From: JADKAV01 sp963732355
GTDB lineage: Bacteria; Actinomycetota; Actinomycetes; S36-B12; UBA10799
Direction: 5' to 3'
DNA: 64,000 nucleotides
NCBI GenBank assembly: GCA_963732355.1
Contig: CAVSZD010000006.1
Coordinates: 744,001-808,000 of the forward strand
In this document: positions 35,710 to 45,398 of the stretch, piece by piece
Layout: each line of letters opens with the position of its first letter
How positions within the stretch are numbered: the first letter of the stretch is position 1
Made by a program: the position numbers and the translations under genes
Notes under the pieces: generated by a model
What the model saw: the letters and a program-made list of their open reading frames with translations, nothing else
The model's database searches: none
What the model was told of the DNA's origin: nothing

Positions 35710-37696
35710 GACCAGCACCCGCCCTGTCCGGCCGGCTCTGACCCGGTGGGTCGTCCCGGTGGGACTCATGGCTGTATTCGGTCTGGTCGTCGGTCTGGTG
35801 GTCGGCGGGGGTGCCTCGCTGTCGGCCGCGGAGCAGATCGCGGGACCGGGACCCTTGGTCGCTTGGGGATTGCCACTGGTGCGCCTGGTAGCCACGGTGT
35901 GCAGTTTCCTGGTTGTCGGATTGCTCGGATACGCCGCTGTGCTTGGACCGCAAGGGCGCAAGGGGGTGCTGTCCCAGGTGGGCCGGGCCGACGTCGTGCG
36001 GGCAGGTGCCGTGGCCGTCGTCTGGGCGGTGTTCAGTTTCGCAACCGCCCTGTGGTCGCTGGCATGGGCGTTGGGACTGCCGATGTCCAAGACGCTGACC
36101 CCGGCTGTGATCTCCACCTATGCCTGGTCGGTCGACTCCGTGCGGGCGTTCATCATCGTTGCCCTGCTCGCTGTCGGTATTGCTGTTGGTTGCTTCTTCA
36201 CCACCAGCGTCACCTCTGCTGCCGCCTGGATGGTGACCGGCCTCATCGGCGTCGCACTTCCCGCGCTGACCGGGCACGCATCCAGCCTGGGCTCGCACGG
36301 GGTCGCGATGACCTCCGATGTGGTTCACGCGGTTTCGGTGGCGGTGTGGGTGGGCGGGCTGTTGGTCATCCTCTTCCATGGACTGCGCGATGACCCGGCC
36401 ACAATGCGGTCCCTTCCTGTGTTCCGGACGGTGGCGACGTGGGCGGTGGTGTTGCTTGCGATCTCAGGGATCGGCGCCGCATTCGCTCGTATGAACTCGG
36501 TGTCGGAACTCGTCACCACCAACTTCGGCCTTCTGATCGTGCTGAAGATCCTGCTGCTGGCCTGTTTGCTGATCACGGCGCGGGTGCTGCAGACACGGGT
36601 TGTCGGTGCCGGTCTTGAGCAGCGGCCAACCCTGATCCGCTTCGCCAGCATCGAAGCCGTCCTGATGGCTGCCGCTGGCGGTATCGGCGTTGCGTTGACC
36701 CAGACCGCCTACCCGCGCGTCGAGATCCAGTACCCGACCAACGCCGAGACCCTTCTCGGGCAGGCGTTCCCACCGGCACCCACCGCAGCGGACATCGTCT
36801 TCGGCTGGCAGTTGGAACCCCTGTTCCTCGGCCTTGCCATCCTCGGCATCGGGCTGTACGTCGCGGGAGTGGTTCGCCTGCGCCGCCGCGGCGATCGCTG
36901 GCCGGTCTTGCGTACGGTCGCTTGGATCACGGGTTGGATCATGGTCGTCTGGGCCACCAATGCGGGCGTGGCGACTTACGCGATGGTCTCGATGACCTGG
37001 CACATGGTTTCGCACATGGTGATGTCTATGGTCGCTCCCATCTTGTTGGCGATGTCGGCGCCGCTGACTCTGGCGCTGCGGGCCCTGCCGTCAACCACAG
37101 GGGAACGCAGGGGACCGCGGGAGTGGATCGTCTGGGGGATGCACACCCCGCTTGCCAAGTTCCTGACCCATCCCCTGTACGTCCTCTTCGTCTTCACGGT
37201 TGGGCTGTACGGGCTCTACTACACCCCGCTGTTCGCCTGGCTGATGTCCAGTCACGTGGGGCATCTGGCGATGCAGATCCACTTCCTGGCCTCGGGCTAC
37301 CTGTTCGCCTGGGTCGTCATCCAAACCGATCCCTTGCCGCGTTCCCTGCCGCCCTGGGGAAGGTTGCTGCTTGCCACGATCGCCATGATCCTGCACTCGT
37401 TCTTCGCGGTCCCGATCATGATGAGCGACACAGCATTCGGCTCGGACTGGTACTCCCAGGTGCAGCCCCCATGGCTCACCGATCTCGTGGCGGACTCCCA
37501 GACCGCCGGTGGGATCGCCTGGGGGATCGCTGAGCTCCCCACCTTCCTGCTAATCATCGCGGTTGCCGTTCAGTGGGCCCGCTCGGACAGTCGGGAGGCC
37601 GCACGCCACGACCGGCGGGCTGAACGCGACGGCGATGCCGAGCTGGCGGCCTACAACGAGAACCTTCGCCGCCTTGCGCAGAGGACCCAGAAATGA
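35699..37696 (+). CDS. CopD-CtaG fusion: copper transport and oxidase assembly
   Basis: GTG 35699 gives 665 residues with about fifteen helices. The first half (to about residue 330) is CopD-like, with VHAVSVAVWVGGLLVILFHG. The second half (about 365-640) is caa3_CtaG-like, with THPLYVLFVFTVGLYGLYY, HVGHLAMQIHFLASGYLFAW and HSFFAVPIM, rich in His and Met as expected for copper insertion into cytochrome oxidase. The fusion is known in Actinomycetota. It overlaps copC, so both are made together. An upstream frame extension would lie inside copC. Confidence 0.88.
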   Translation: MPTRTSTRPVRPALTRWVVPVGLMAVFGLVVGLVVGGGASLSAAEQIAGPGPLVAWGLPLVRLVATVCSFLVVGLLGYAAVLGPQGRKGVLSQVGRADVVRAGAVAVVWAVFSFATALWSLAWALGLPMSKTLTPAVISTYAWSVDSVRAFIIVALLAVGIAVGCFFTTSVTSAAAWMVTGLIGVALPALTGHASSLGSHGVAMTSDVVHAVSVAVWVGGLLVILFHGLRDDPATMRSLPVFRTVATWAVVLLAISGIGAAFARMNSVSELVTTNFGLLIVLKILLLACLLITARVLQTRVVGAGLEQRPTLIRFASIEAVLMAAAGGIGVALTQTAYPRVEIQYPTNAETLLGQAFPPAPTAADIVFGWQLEPLFLGLAILGIGLYVAGVVRLRRRGDRWPVLRTVAWITGWIMVVWATNAGVATYAMVSMTWHMVSHMVMSMVAPILLAMSAPLTLALRALPSTTGERRGPREWIVWGMHTPLAKFLTHPLYVLFVFTVGLYGLYYTPLFAWLMSSHVGHLAMQIHFLASGYLFAWVVIQTDPLPRSLPPWGRLLLATIAMILHSFFAVPIMMSDTAFGSDWYSQVQPPWLTDLVADSQTAGGIAWGIAELPTFLLIIAVAVQWARSDSREAARHDRRAERDGDAELAAYNENLRRLAQRTQK

Positions 37697-38006
37697 GAGC
37701 TTTCGCTGTCGGAGGCCGGTTTGCTGCCGCCGTTCATGGCATGGCAGGCAGACCCGCGAACCGGCTTCATCCCCATCCAGGCGAGACTCGACGCGGGGGA
37801 TGCGCTCAATGCGTTCACAGTGGCGCAGGCAGTTCACTGTTCGCCTGTTGCCCCGCTGCGCAGCCGGGCGGTTTTGTAGGAGAGACGCTCTTCGGGGCCT
37901 GAGGTTTTCTGGATCGGCGATACGCGCAGCCCGGTGGCTACGCTGATCACGTGGCCATCCTGGACGGAGGCCGGTCAGGCACGCCTTGGGGTCGGGAGGT
38001 CGGCGG
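37697..38006. other. 310-bp gap without a supported gene
   Basis: Short frames on both strands here have poor composition and no motif. TACGCT at 37939-37944 could be a -10 element for the downstream gene, but no -35 partner is clear. GGAGGT (37995-38000) is the ribosome-binding site of the next gene. Confidence 0.6.
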
Positions 38007-40898
38007 ATGACTGCCGATGAGAGCACCTCCCGATCAGGTCATTTGCGCCTCGATGTCTTCGATCAGTTGTCGGAGGCCGAAGGCGTGGACGCCTTCCTCG
38101 ACGCACTCAGAACGGTGCTCACACAGCTGTTCGCTCCACCGCGAATGGAACTGGTCACAGCAGCCGATCCCGATGCGAGAACCGGTGCGCTGGCGGACCT
38201 GGCTCGCAGGGCGCTCGAGGGCGACGAGCCGATCGAGTCGGGCCCGGATGTTGCGCTGCCCTGCTCGGATGGTCACCGAGCACAATTGGCGATTGCGCTG
38301 GAATACGGTCCTGGTGCCAAACCCCTGGCGGTTCTGCAGGAACTCGCCCATGTTGCCGGACGTCTGCTTCCACGGATCCGCACAAGAGTCACGTTGACCA
38401 GCGGGCGCACGCAGCGGGCTCAGGCAGTGCGCGAACTGCAGGAGGTCGGGCGCCGGGCGATCACGGACGGTGCGCATGTGGCGTTGACTGTCGTCGACTG
38501 CTCGGCGATGTCCCAGACCGCAGTGCTGCAGGCTGCCGAGGATCGGGCACGGGTCCTGAAGAAGGTTCGGCAGGTCGTCGGTGAGCGCGACCGGGTGTGG
38601 GAGTGGTCGCCTGATCGGCTGCTCGTGGCCCAGGTCGTGCATGACCCGCGTTCGCAGTTGCAGGTCGAGCAGCTCAGTTCTGCTGTGCAGGCAGGACTGC
38701 GCTCAGAGGGCCAGTGCGCGGGTGTCGTCGACCTGTGGACGGTCACAAGCGGTCCAGGCTTGTTTGACGCCGAGGGCATGATCGAGCAGGCATTCCGTGG
38801 TCTGTCCGGTCTGGCCCGGATGCGCAGCGCCGGGAGTCATCTGCTGGCCGGGGACGACCCCGAGCAGTCCCTGGCGCTGGCTTCGGACGATCCGCGGATG
38901 ACCCTTATTGTTCTGGATGCCCAGGGTGCGATCAGAGGCCTCAACTCCGTAGCGGCCGCGACGGTGTCGGGGACACCCGACGACTTCGTGGACAAGAGCA
39001 TCGACTCCCCCGAGTGGACCTACTACCACCCGGACGGAACCGTTATGCGCGGGGATGAGCTGCCCGGGACGATCGCAATCGCCACCGGAGTCTGTGTCCA
39101 GGACTCCCTGCTCGGGGTGAGGGTCGGCCGGGGACCGATGCACTGGGTGCTGGTCACTGCGGCAGCCGTGGGAGATGTCCAGGGCCGGGTGATCGGGTCG
39201 GTCGTGAGTTACCACGACCTCACCGAACGGGGTGGCGCCGACGAGGGCCTGTCGAACCGACTGCGGGGGGCACTGGATCTGATCCGTGATCCCATGGTCT
39301 TCCTGCAGGCGCAGCGCGACGAAACAGGCTATGCCAGCGACTTCGTCGTGACCGCGGTCAACAATGCCGCCCTCAACCTGTTGCGCAAGGCGGAGGCGGA
39401 CGTCCTGGGCCACACGGAGTCGTCGATCTACCCCGGCAAGGATCGTCTGGGACTGGTCATGGACTATGCGCAGGTGATCACCTCCGGTATGGGGAGCCGA
39501 CGTGTGATCTCGATGCCGGCGGGCCCATTGCATGGTGCCCACGAAGTCACCGTTGAGCCCAGTGGCGACGACGGCGTGGTCGTAGTGGTGCACAACATGG
39601 CCGCCTCATCACGGCCGAAGTCGGCCAACCGGTTCGACCCGCTCACCGGTCTGGCCTCTCGCGACGCACTCTTGGCCCAACTCGATGAACTGACCGGCCG
39701 CGAGGATGTGGCGCTGTACGTCATTGACATCGACGACTTCAAATCCGTCCACGAGAGCCTAGGTCGCGAGCGCAGTGACGCCTACCTGGTCGAGGTGGCA
39801 CGCCTGCTCGAGGACTCCGTCGACGAATCGACGTTGGTGGCGCGTATGGGGGCCGACGAGTACGCCGTCTTGAGCGCCGGTGAGCAAGACGCCCAGACAG
39901 TGGCCCAGGAGGCGGAGCGACTTAGGGTGCGGCTCAAGGAAGGTGTTGCCGTCGGGGAGGCGGTCCTCACTGCCGCCAGCGCCATCGGGGCGGCCTGGAG
40001 CGGAGCCGGGATTCCGGTGCAGGATCTGTTGCCCATCGCCGATGCCGCCATGTTCGAATCGAAGGCGGCCGGCGGGGACTGCGTGTCCATCGGGCGCGCG
40101 CAGCGGCCCCCAGCTGCGTTGCGAACCGTGCAGATCGAGACGGACTTGCGCGCAGCGGTCGCGCAGCAGCAGTTCATATTGCGCTACCAGCCGGTCGTGG
40201 GTCTGCAGTCAGGAGTCATTGACGACGTGGAGGCGTTGATCCGCTGGCAACACCCGCTGCGCGGCCTGGTGCCACCCGACGACTTCATCGGTGTGGCCGA
40301 ACGGCGGCACCTGATCAGTGCGATCGGCCTGTGGGTCATCGAGGAGGCCTGTCAGCAGGTACGTCATTGGCGCGACGATCTCGGATTCTCCCCGCGGGTG
40401 AGCGTGAACGTCTCCACGAGCCAGTTCGTGCGCGACGACCTCGCCGCCGCTGTGGCCGACCTCGCCGCTCAGGCCGGTATCGATGTCGGAGAGATCCAAC
40501 TTGAGATCACCGAGAGTCAGTTGCTCAGCGCCGATGACGACACTCTTGCCCGACTGCGCGCATGCCGTGCCGCAGGCAGCGAGGTGGCGATCGACGACTT
40601 TGGCACGGGGCACGCAGGCTTCGATTACCTGCGCCGGATCCCAGCTTCGACCTTGAAGATCGACAAGACATTCATCGATGGTCTGGGGGCCGACCCTACC
40701 GACACCGCGATCGTTGCGGGAGTGATAACGGTCGGCCACGGACTGAACCTTCGGGTGGTGGCCGAAGGGGTTGAGACCACCGTGCAGGCTGACCTCCTTC
40801 GCGAGCTCGGGTGTGACGCCGCCCAGGGCTGGTTGTTCAGTCCGGCACTGCACCCCGACGACCTGGCCGCTCTGCTGGGTGATCAGGTGCGTCGCTAG
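38007..40898 (+). CDS. PAS/GGDEF-EAL protein with degenerate GGDEF site
   Basis: ATG 38007 follows GGAGGT at 6-nt spacing and gives 963 residues, no membrane segment. Residues 1-280 are an unknown sensor region. A PAS-like stretch (about 285-420) and a second PAS-like part (about 425-535) precede GGDEF. The cyclase motif reads GADEY (about 614-618) with YVIDIDDFKSVHESLG before it, so diguanylate cyclase activity is doubtful. The EAL domain is well conserved: EALIRWQHP, EITESQLL, DDFGTGHAGFDYL and VAEGVETT. It is probably a cyclic di-GMP phosphodiesterase whose GGDEF part may bind GTP as a control site. Confidence 0.9.
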   Translation: MTADESTSRSGHLRLDVFDQLSEAEGVDAFLDALRTVLTQLFAPPRMELVTAADPDARTGALADLARRALEGDEPIESGPDVALPCSDGHRAQLAIALEYGPGAKPLAVLQELAHVAGRLLPRIRTRVTLTSGRTQRAQAVRELQEVGRRAITDGAHVALTVVDCSAMSQTAVLQAAEDRARVLKKVRQVVGERDRVWEWSPDRLLVAQVVHDPRSQLQVEQLSSAVQAGLRSEGQCAGVVDLWTVTSGPGLFDAEGMIEQAFRGLSGLARMRSAGSHLLAGDDPEQSLALASDDPRMTLIVLDAQGAIRGLNSVAAATVSGTPDDFVDKSIDSPEWTYYHPDGTVMRGDELPGTIAIATGVCVQDSLLGVRVGRGPMHWVLVTAAAVGDVQGRVIGSVVSYHDLTERGGADEGLSNRLRGALDLIRDPMVFLQAQRDETGYASDFVVTAVNNAALNLLRKAEADVLGHTESSIYPGKDRLGLVMDYAQVITSGMGSRRVISMPAGPLHGAHEVTVEPSGDDGVVVVVHNMAASSRPKSANRFDPLTGLASRDALLAQLDELTGREDVALYVIDIDDFKSVHESLGRERSDAYLVEVARLLEDSVDESTLVARMGADEYAVLSAGEQDAQTVAQEAERLRVRLKEGVAVGEAVLTAASAIGAAWSGAGIPVQDLLPIADAAMFESKAAGGDCVSIGRAQRPPAALRTVQIETDLRAAVAQQQFILRYQPVVGLQSGVIDDVEALIRWQHPLRGLVPPDDFIGVAERRHLISAIGLWVIEEACQQVRHWRDDLGFSPRVSVNVSTSQFVRDDLAAAVADLAAQAGIDVGEIQLEITESQLLSADDDTLARLRACRAAGSEVAIDDFGTGHAGFDYLRRIPASTLKIDKTFIDGLGADPTDTAIVAGVITVGHGLNLRVVAEGVETTVQADLLRELGCDAAQGWLFSPALHPDDLAALLGDQVRR

Positions 40899-40930
40899 CG
40901 TGCCGGGGGTACCCATGGCAGGCTCTGAGC

Positions 40931-41456
40931 GTGCGCTACGCCGTCTTGGTACTGATCCTTGTGCTGGCCGGATGTGCGACGCCGAACGACGAACCCCCTA
41001 GTCCGACCCCAACGCCCTCGACGATCGGTGACCTCCAAGCGCACCCAGACGTTCATGGCCTCCTTCGACCTGCGCCGCCAGCAATTGCACACCGTGGGGA
41101 TGGATCTGGAGAAGTCATACGGATCGTCGCTCTACACGGACAAGATCGACTTCTTGGGTGAATCCTTCGACGCCCAACTGCAGGTCGCCAGCGACTTCAC
41201 GCGCGGCAGTGGCACGCTGGAGGGCTTCCTGACCCTGGAGTCGGACAACGGGGACATCGGCCTGCGGATCACGGGGGTGTCTGCCCCAGTCTCCGAAGAT
41301 GAGGCAGAGTCCTTCAGCGGTGAGACCGAGGTGATCGGGGGTACTGATGACTTCGAAGCGCTGGCCGGTCGAGGAACATTCGTTGGCAAGCGCGACAATG
41401 GACGTGAGTCTGTGGTGACAGTTCAAGTGAGCCTAGAACTCATCAACGCGAAGTAG
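40931..41456 (+). CDS. Lipoprotein, one frameshift
   Basis: GTG 40931 gives a lipoprotein signal MRYAVLVLILVLAGC and a Pro/Ser/Thr linker (PSPTPTPST). The frame slips near 41040, and the other frame continues with TFMASFDLRRQQLHTVG and a beta-rich domain (GFLTLESDNGDIGLRITGV ... GGTDDFEALAGRGTFVGKRD) that resembles small barrel lipoproteins of actinobacteria. The rebuilt protein has about 174 residues. No function is assigned. The next gene begins 7 bases after the stop. Confidence 0.65.
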
Positions 41457-41462
41457 GTGACC

Positions 41463-41894
41463 ATGCAGGACGATGCAGACCCTCGACCCATCCGTGGCGG
41501 GGCGTTCGACTACAGGGGTGCGGCGGTTCCTGAATACGCCCCAGAACTCGACCACGAACCCGACCCCGGCGAGGTGGTGTGGGCATGGGTGCCGTTCGAG
41601 GAGGACCTCACGAGGGGTAAGGACCGGCCGCTTGCGATCGTGGGCCGAGCCCTGGACAAGCCGGGTGACTTGGTGTGCTTCATGCTGTCAAGCAAGGATC
41701 GCGCTGACGACGAAGGATGGATCCTGATCGGCTCAGGGCAATGGGACTCCGAGCACCGGGCCTCGTGGGTCAACGTGAGTCGTCCGCTGGCGGTCACGCC
41801 GCAAGCAGTTCGGCGCGAGGGCGGGGAGTTGTCCCGCGAACAGTTCGAATCAGTGGTTGCAGCGGCGCGCGAGAAGTTCCCCGGCCACCGCTGA
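41463..41894 (+). CDS. PemK/MazF-like protein, no antitoxin seen
   Basis: The 143-residue protein has PGEVVWAWVPFEEDLTRGKD and RPLAIVGRAL followed by VCFMLSSKDR, the SH3-like pattern of PemK/MazF proteins. WILIGSGQWD and SWVNVSRPLAVTP fit the longer actinobacterial branch. Start ATG 41463 is preferred, and GTG 41457 is two codons upstream. No gene for an antitoxin lies on either side (a lipoprotein upstream, an aminotransferase downstream). It may be a solitary family member with a non-toxic role. Confidence 0.7.
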   Translation: MQDDADPRPIRGGAFDYRGAAVPEYAPELDHEPDPGEVVWAWVPFEEDLTRGKDRPLAIVGRALDKPGDLVCFMLSSKDRADDEGWILIGSGQWDSEHRASWVNVSRPLAVTPQAVRREGGELSREQFESVVAAAREKFPGHR

Positions 41895-41896
41895 CA

Positions 41897-43294
41897 TCAC
41901 AGGATCGACCAGGCCTGTGTGAGCACGTCGCGCAAGATCGATTCGATCTCGGCGAAGTGGCTCTCATCGCAGATCAGCGGCGGTGCAAGTTGGATGACGG
42001 GGTCTCCCCGGTCATCTGCGCGACAGTAGAGGCCGGCGTCGAAAAGGGCCTTCGAGAGGAATCCGCGCAGCAGGCGCTCGGACTCGTCGTCGGTGAACGT
42101 CTCCTTGGTGACTTTGTCCTTGACCAGCTCGATGCCGTAGAAATACCCAGCACCACGGACGTCGCCGACCAGGGGCAGTTCCTTCAAACCCTCGAGCGTG
42201 GCCCGGAACTTGGCTTCGTTGTCTCGCACGTGCGCCATGAGGCCCTCGGACTCCATGACGTCCAGATTCGCCAGGGCGACGGCGGCCCCCACGGGGTGCC
42301 CGCCCCACGTGTAGCCATGCAGGAAGATGTTCGAGCCCTCGGCGAACGGTTCGAAGAGCCGGTCGTGGACGATCATCGCCCCCATGGGTACGTAGCCCGA
42401 GGTCATCCCCTTGGCGCACGTGATGATGTCGGGTTGCACTCCGAAACGGTTCATCGCGAAGTAGTCGCCGATCCGGCCGAACGAGGTGATGGTCTCGTCG
42501 GCCACGAGCAGCACGTCGTAGCGGTCGCAGATCTCGCGCACCCGCTGCAGGTACCCGGGCGGCGGCGGGAAGCACCCGCCGGAGTTCTGAACCGGCTCGA
42601 TGAAGACCGCGGCCACGGTCTCGGCGCCCTCGAGTTCGATCGCGGTGGCGATCTGATCGGCCGCCCACCGCCCGAACGCGACCTCGTCGTCGGCGTACTC
42701 GGTGGCGCGGTAGAAGTTGGTGTTGGGCACCTTGTGCGCTCCGGGCACGAGCGGTTCGAAGGGCGCCTTGGCCCCTGGGATACCTGTGATGCTCAGTGCG
42801 CCCTGCGGTGTGCCGTGGTAGGCGACCGCTCGACTGATGACCTTGTACTTGTTCGGTTTGCCGGTGATCCGAAAGAACTGCTTTGCCAGTTTCCACGCGG
42901 ACTCGACTGCCTCCCCGCCACCGGAGGTGAAGAAGACCCGGTTGAGGTCCGGCGGTGCCAGGTGGGCCAGTCGCTCGGCCAGTTCGATGGCCTTCGGGTT
43001 TGCGTAGGACCAGATGGGGAAGTGCCCCAACGTCCGTGCCTGCTCGGCGGCCGCCAGGGCCAGTTCCTCGCGGCCATGGCCGATCATCACGGTGAACAGA
43101 CCCGCGAGCCCGTCGAGGTACTTGCGCCCCTGGTCGTCCCAGATGTAGGCGCCCTGCCCCTTCACAATGACCGGTACGTGTTCCTGCGGGCCGTAGACCG
43201 AATGACGTGTGAAGTGCATCCACAGGTGCCGACGGGCTACCTCAGCAAGCGGGTCAAGGCCGCTTTCGGTGACGAATTGAGGTGTGCTGGTCAC
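41897..43294 (-). CDS. Class III aminotransferase, probable putrescine/polyamine transaminase
   Basis: The 465-residue PLP enzyme has FFTSGGGEAVESAWKLAKQF, VFIEPVQNSGG, LLVADETITSFGRIG and the Schiff-base Lys in TCAKGMTSGYVPMGA. The sequence type matches putrescine or beta-alanine:pyruvate transaminases. The neighbours (aminobutyraldehyde dehydrogenase, permease, GABA transaminase) make putrescine the most likely substrate, giving 4-aminobutanal. Its GTG overlaps the stop of the Lrp gene (GTGA), so regulator and enzyme are in one operon. The stop is 2 bp from the convergent PemK gene. Confidence 0.85.
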   Translation of the reverse strand: MTSTPQFVTESGLDPLAEVARRHLWMHFTRHSVYGPQEHVPVIVKGQGAYIWDDQGRKYLDGLAGLFTVMIGHGREELALAAAEQARTLGHFPIWSYANPKAIELAERLAHLAPPDLNRVFFTSGGGEAVESAWKLAKQFFRITGKPNKYKVISRAVAYHGTPQGALSITGIPGAKAPFEPLVPGAHKVPNTNFYRATEYADDEVAFGRWAADQIATAIELEGAETVAAVFIEPVQNSGGCFPPPPGYLQRVREICDRYDVLLVADETITSFGRIGDYFAMNRFGVQPDIITCAKGMTSGYVPMGAMIVHDRLFEPFAEGSNIFLHGYTWGGHPVGAAVALANLDVMESEGLMAHVRDNEAKFRATLEGLKELPLVGDVRGAGYFYGIELVKDKVTKETFTDDESERLLRGFLSKALFDAGLYCRADDRGDPVIQLAPPLICDESHFAEIESILRDVLTQAWSIL

Positions 43295-43746
43295 TTTGCT
43301 CCCCAGTGGTAGGTCTGCTTGTGGATTTTGAAGTACATGTAGGTCTGTGCATGACGGACCCCTTCGATGGCGCGCACCCGGTTGAGCAGTTCGAACAGGT
43401 GCTCGTCGTTGCTGGCGAACACCTCGGCCAGTAGGTCGATGCCGCCTGCGGTCGACACCAGATAGTCGACCTCGTCGATGTCCGCGATTAGTGCGGCGGC
43501 GGCCTGAACATCACCGTCCACGTTGATCGCGATCATTGCGGCGCGGGGGTAACCCATCTGCAGTTGATCGGTCACCGCCACGATCTGGATCACCTCGGTG
43601 TCCAGTAGCCGCCGGACTCGTTGGCGCACGGCTGCCTCGGAAAGCCCTACTTCCTTGGCGATATCGGCGTACGCCCGGCGACCGTCCAGTTGCAGCAGCC
43701 GGATGATGGCGCGGTTGGTGTTGTCCAAGGCTATGTCACTCACCAT
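43291..43746 (-). CDS. Lrp/AsnC family regulator
   Basis: The 151-residue protein has an N-terminal winged helix (LDNTNRAIIRLLQLDGRRAY, VGLSEAAVRQRVRRLLD) and a C-terminal RAM ligand domain (about 65-145, VSTAGGIDLLAEVFASND). Lrp proteins sense amino acids or related metabolites. It is first in the operon with the aminotransferase and divergent from the aldehyde dehydrogenase gene, the usual layout for a local regulator. It should control both sides of the 148-bp divergent gap and perhaps the permease region. Confidence 0.93.
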   Translation of the reverse strand: MVSDIALDNTNRAIIRLLQLDGRRAYADIAKEVGLSEAAVRQRVRRLLDTEVIQIVAVTDQLQMGYPRAAMIAINVDGDVQAAAALIADIDEVDYLVSTAGGIDLLAEVFASNDEHLFELLNRVRAIEGVRHAQTYMYFKIHKQTYHWGAK

Positions 43747-43759
43747 GCGATTCTGGCCT

Positions 43760-43834
43760 ATGAGACCTCATGCGGCAATGCTTTTCGTACTTTCAGCCCA
43801 TCCATTCCGCTGAATCCGCAGCATTGTCGGATTC
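43760..43834. promoter_or_regulatory. Two inverted repeats in the lrp/aldehyde dehydrogenase gap
   Basis: ATGAG-AC-CTCAT (43760-43771) lies 14-25 bp upstream of the lrp start. GAATCCG (43812-43818) and CGGATTC (43828-43834) are a perfect 7-bp pair with a 9-base spacer. Either may be a binding site for the local Lrp protein. On the + side TACCCT (43864-43869) could be the -10 box of the dehydrogenase gene. Confidence 0.4.
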
Positions 43835-43894
43835 GACGGGCAGACAGAACGACGTTGAGTGGCTACCCTGGGTGCCAAATCGATGGGAGAAACA

Positions 43895-45334
43895 ATGCGC
43901 GAAGTCAGCAACGTCGTAAATGGTGTCGTATCGGTGGGACAGGGCGAGCCAATCGACTTGATCAACCCTACGACCGGCGAGGTCTTCGGTGCGGCGCCCG
44001 TGTCGTCGCAGGCCGATGTGGACGCGGCCGTGTCCGCCGCCCGCGAGGGCTACCTCAAGTGGCGGGAGACCACACCCTCGGTGCGCCAGAAGGCGATGCT
44101 GGCTCTCGCAGACCTCGTCGAGGCCAACGCCGAGGAGCTCGTGGCGCTGGAGTCCGAGAACACCGGCAAGCCCATCCCGGTCACGATGTCCGAGGAGATT
44201 CCGCCGCTGCTGGATCAGCTGCGTTTCTTCGCCGGCGCCGCCCGAGTACTCGAAGGCCGGGCAGCAGGTGAGTACATGGAGGGTTTCACCTCGATGATCC
44301 GCCGTGAACCCGTCGGGGTCATCGCGCAGGTCACCCCCTGGAACTACCCGTTGATGATGGGTGTCTGGAAGTTCGCCCCGGCCATCGCAGCCGGCAACGC
44401 AGTCGTTCTCAAGCCTTCGGACACGACCCCGGTCTCCACAGCGCGGCTGGCGCAGATGGTCGCAGAGGCCGAGATCCTGCCCCCCGGAGTGTTCAACGTC
44501 ATCACCGGCGACCGCGATACCGGGCGCGCCCTGGTGGCCCACCCCGGCGTGGACATGGCTGCCATCACGGGTTCGGTGCGCGCGGGCATGCAGGTGGCCG
44601 AGGAAGCCTCGAAGATGGTCAAGCGTGTCCACCTCGAGCTCGGTGGCAAGGCGCCGGTCGTGGTGTTCGACGACGCGGACCCGCAGAAGGCCGCGGAGTG
44701 GTTGGTTGTCGCCGGGTACTTCAACGCCGGCCAGGACTGCACAGCTGCCACACGTGTTCTGGCGCAGGCTGGCGTGCACGATGACTTCGTCGCGGCTCTG
44801 GCCGAGCAGGCGAAGAACACCGCCACCACCTTCGCCAACGGCCCGACCGACGAGGACGCCCTGGTCCCGCCGCTGAACAACCAGGCGCAGTTCGAGAAGG
44901 TGCTCGGCTTCCTGGACCGCAAGCCCTCCCATGCGAACATCGCCGCGGGCGGCTCACGTCAGGGCGACCGCGGCTACTTCCTCGAGCCGACTGTGGTGGT
45001 CGACATGCAGCAGGACGACGAGATGATCCAGAACGAGATCTTCGGCCCGGTCATGACGGTGCAGCGCTTCGACGACGAGGCCAAGGCCATCGAGTGGGCC
45101 AACGGTGTGGAGTACGGTCTGGCCAGTTCTGTGTGGACCGAGAACCACGGCCGGGCCATGCGCATGGCCAAGGCGCTCGACTTCGGCACCGTGTGGATCA
45201 ACACCCACATCCCGCTCGTGGCCGAGATGCCCCACGGCGGGTACAAGAAGTCCGGCTACGGAAAGGACCTGTCGATGTACGGGTTCGAGGACTACACCCG
45301 CATCAAGCACGTCATGAGCTCCATCGAGGAGTAG
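43895..45334 (+). CDS. Aldehyde dehydrogenase, probable gamma-aminobutyraldehyde dehydrogenase
   Basis: GGGAG before ATG 43895 sets the start, giving 479 residues. It has TPWNYPLMMGVWKFAPAIAA, the NAD-site ITGSVRAG, the catalytic Glu in LELGGKAPVVV and the catalytic Cys in NAGQDCTAATR. The closest sequence type is the aminobutyraldehyde/betaine aldehyde group. In this cluster it would oxidise 4-aminobutanal to GABA. It is divergent from lrp and the transaminase. A long hairpin follows it. Confidence 0.9.
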   Translation: MREVSNVVNGVVSVGQGEPIDLINPTTGEVFGAAPVSSQADVDAAVSAAREGYLKWRETTPSVRQKAMLALADLVEANAEELVALESENTGKPIPVTMSEEIPPLLDQLRFFAGAARVLEGRAAGEYMEGFTSMIRREPVGVIAQVTPWNYPLMMGVWKFAPAIAAGNAVVLKPSDTTPVSTARLAQMVAEAEILPPGVFNVITGDRDTGRALVAHPGVDMAAITGSVRAGMQVAEEASKMVKRVHLELGGKAPVVVFDDADPQKAAEWLVVAGYFNAGQDCTAATRVLAQAGVHDDFVAALAEQAKNTATTFANGPTDEDALVPPLNNQAQFEKVLGFLDRKPSHANIAAGGSRQGDRGYFLEPTVVVDMQQDDEMIQNEIFGPVMTVQRFDDEAKAIEWANGVEYGLASSVWTENHGRAMRMAKALDFGTVWINTHIPLVAEMPHGGYKKSGYGKDLSMYGFEDYTRIKHVMSSIEE

Positions 45335-45398
45335 CAGCATCAGGCGAGGGGCCGTTCGGTGGTGACCGGGCGGCCCTTCACCTCGTGAACGAAGTCCA

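Noticed and set aside
37550..38026. 158-codon - strand frame in the gap before the second GGDEF-EAL gene
   Set aside because: It overlaps the end of the CopD-CtaG gene, is Arg-rich, and has no motif.
41717..43312. 531-codon + strand frame
   Set aside because: It is a shadow of the aminotransferase gene on the other strand, which has full motifs.
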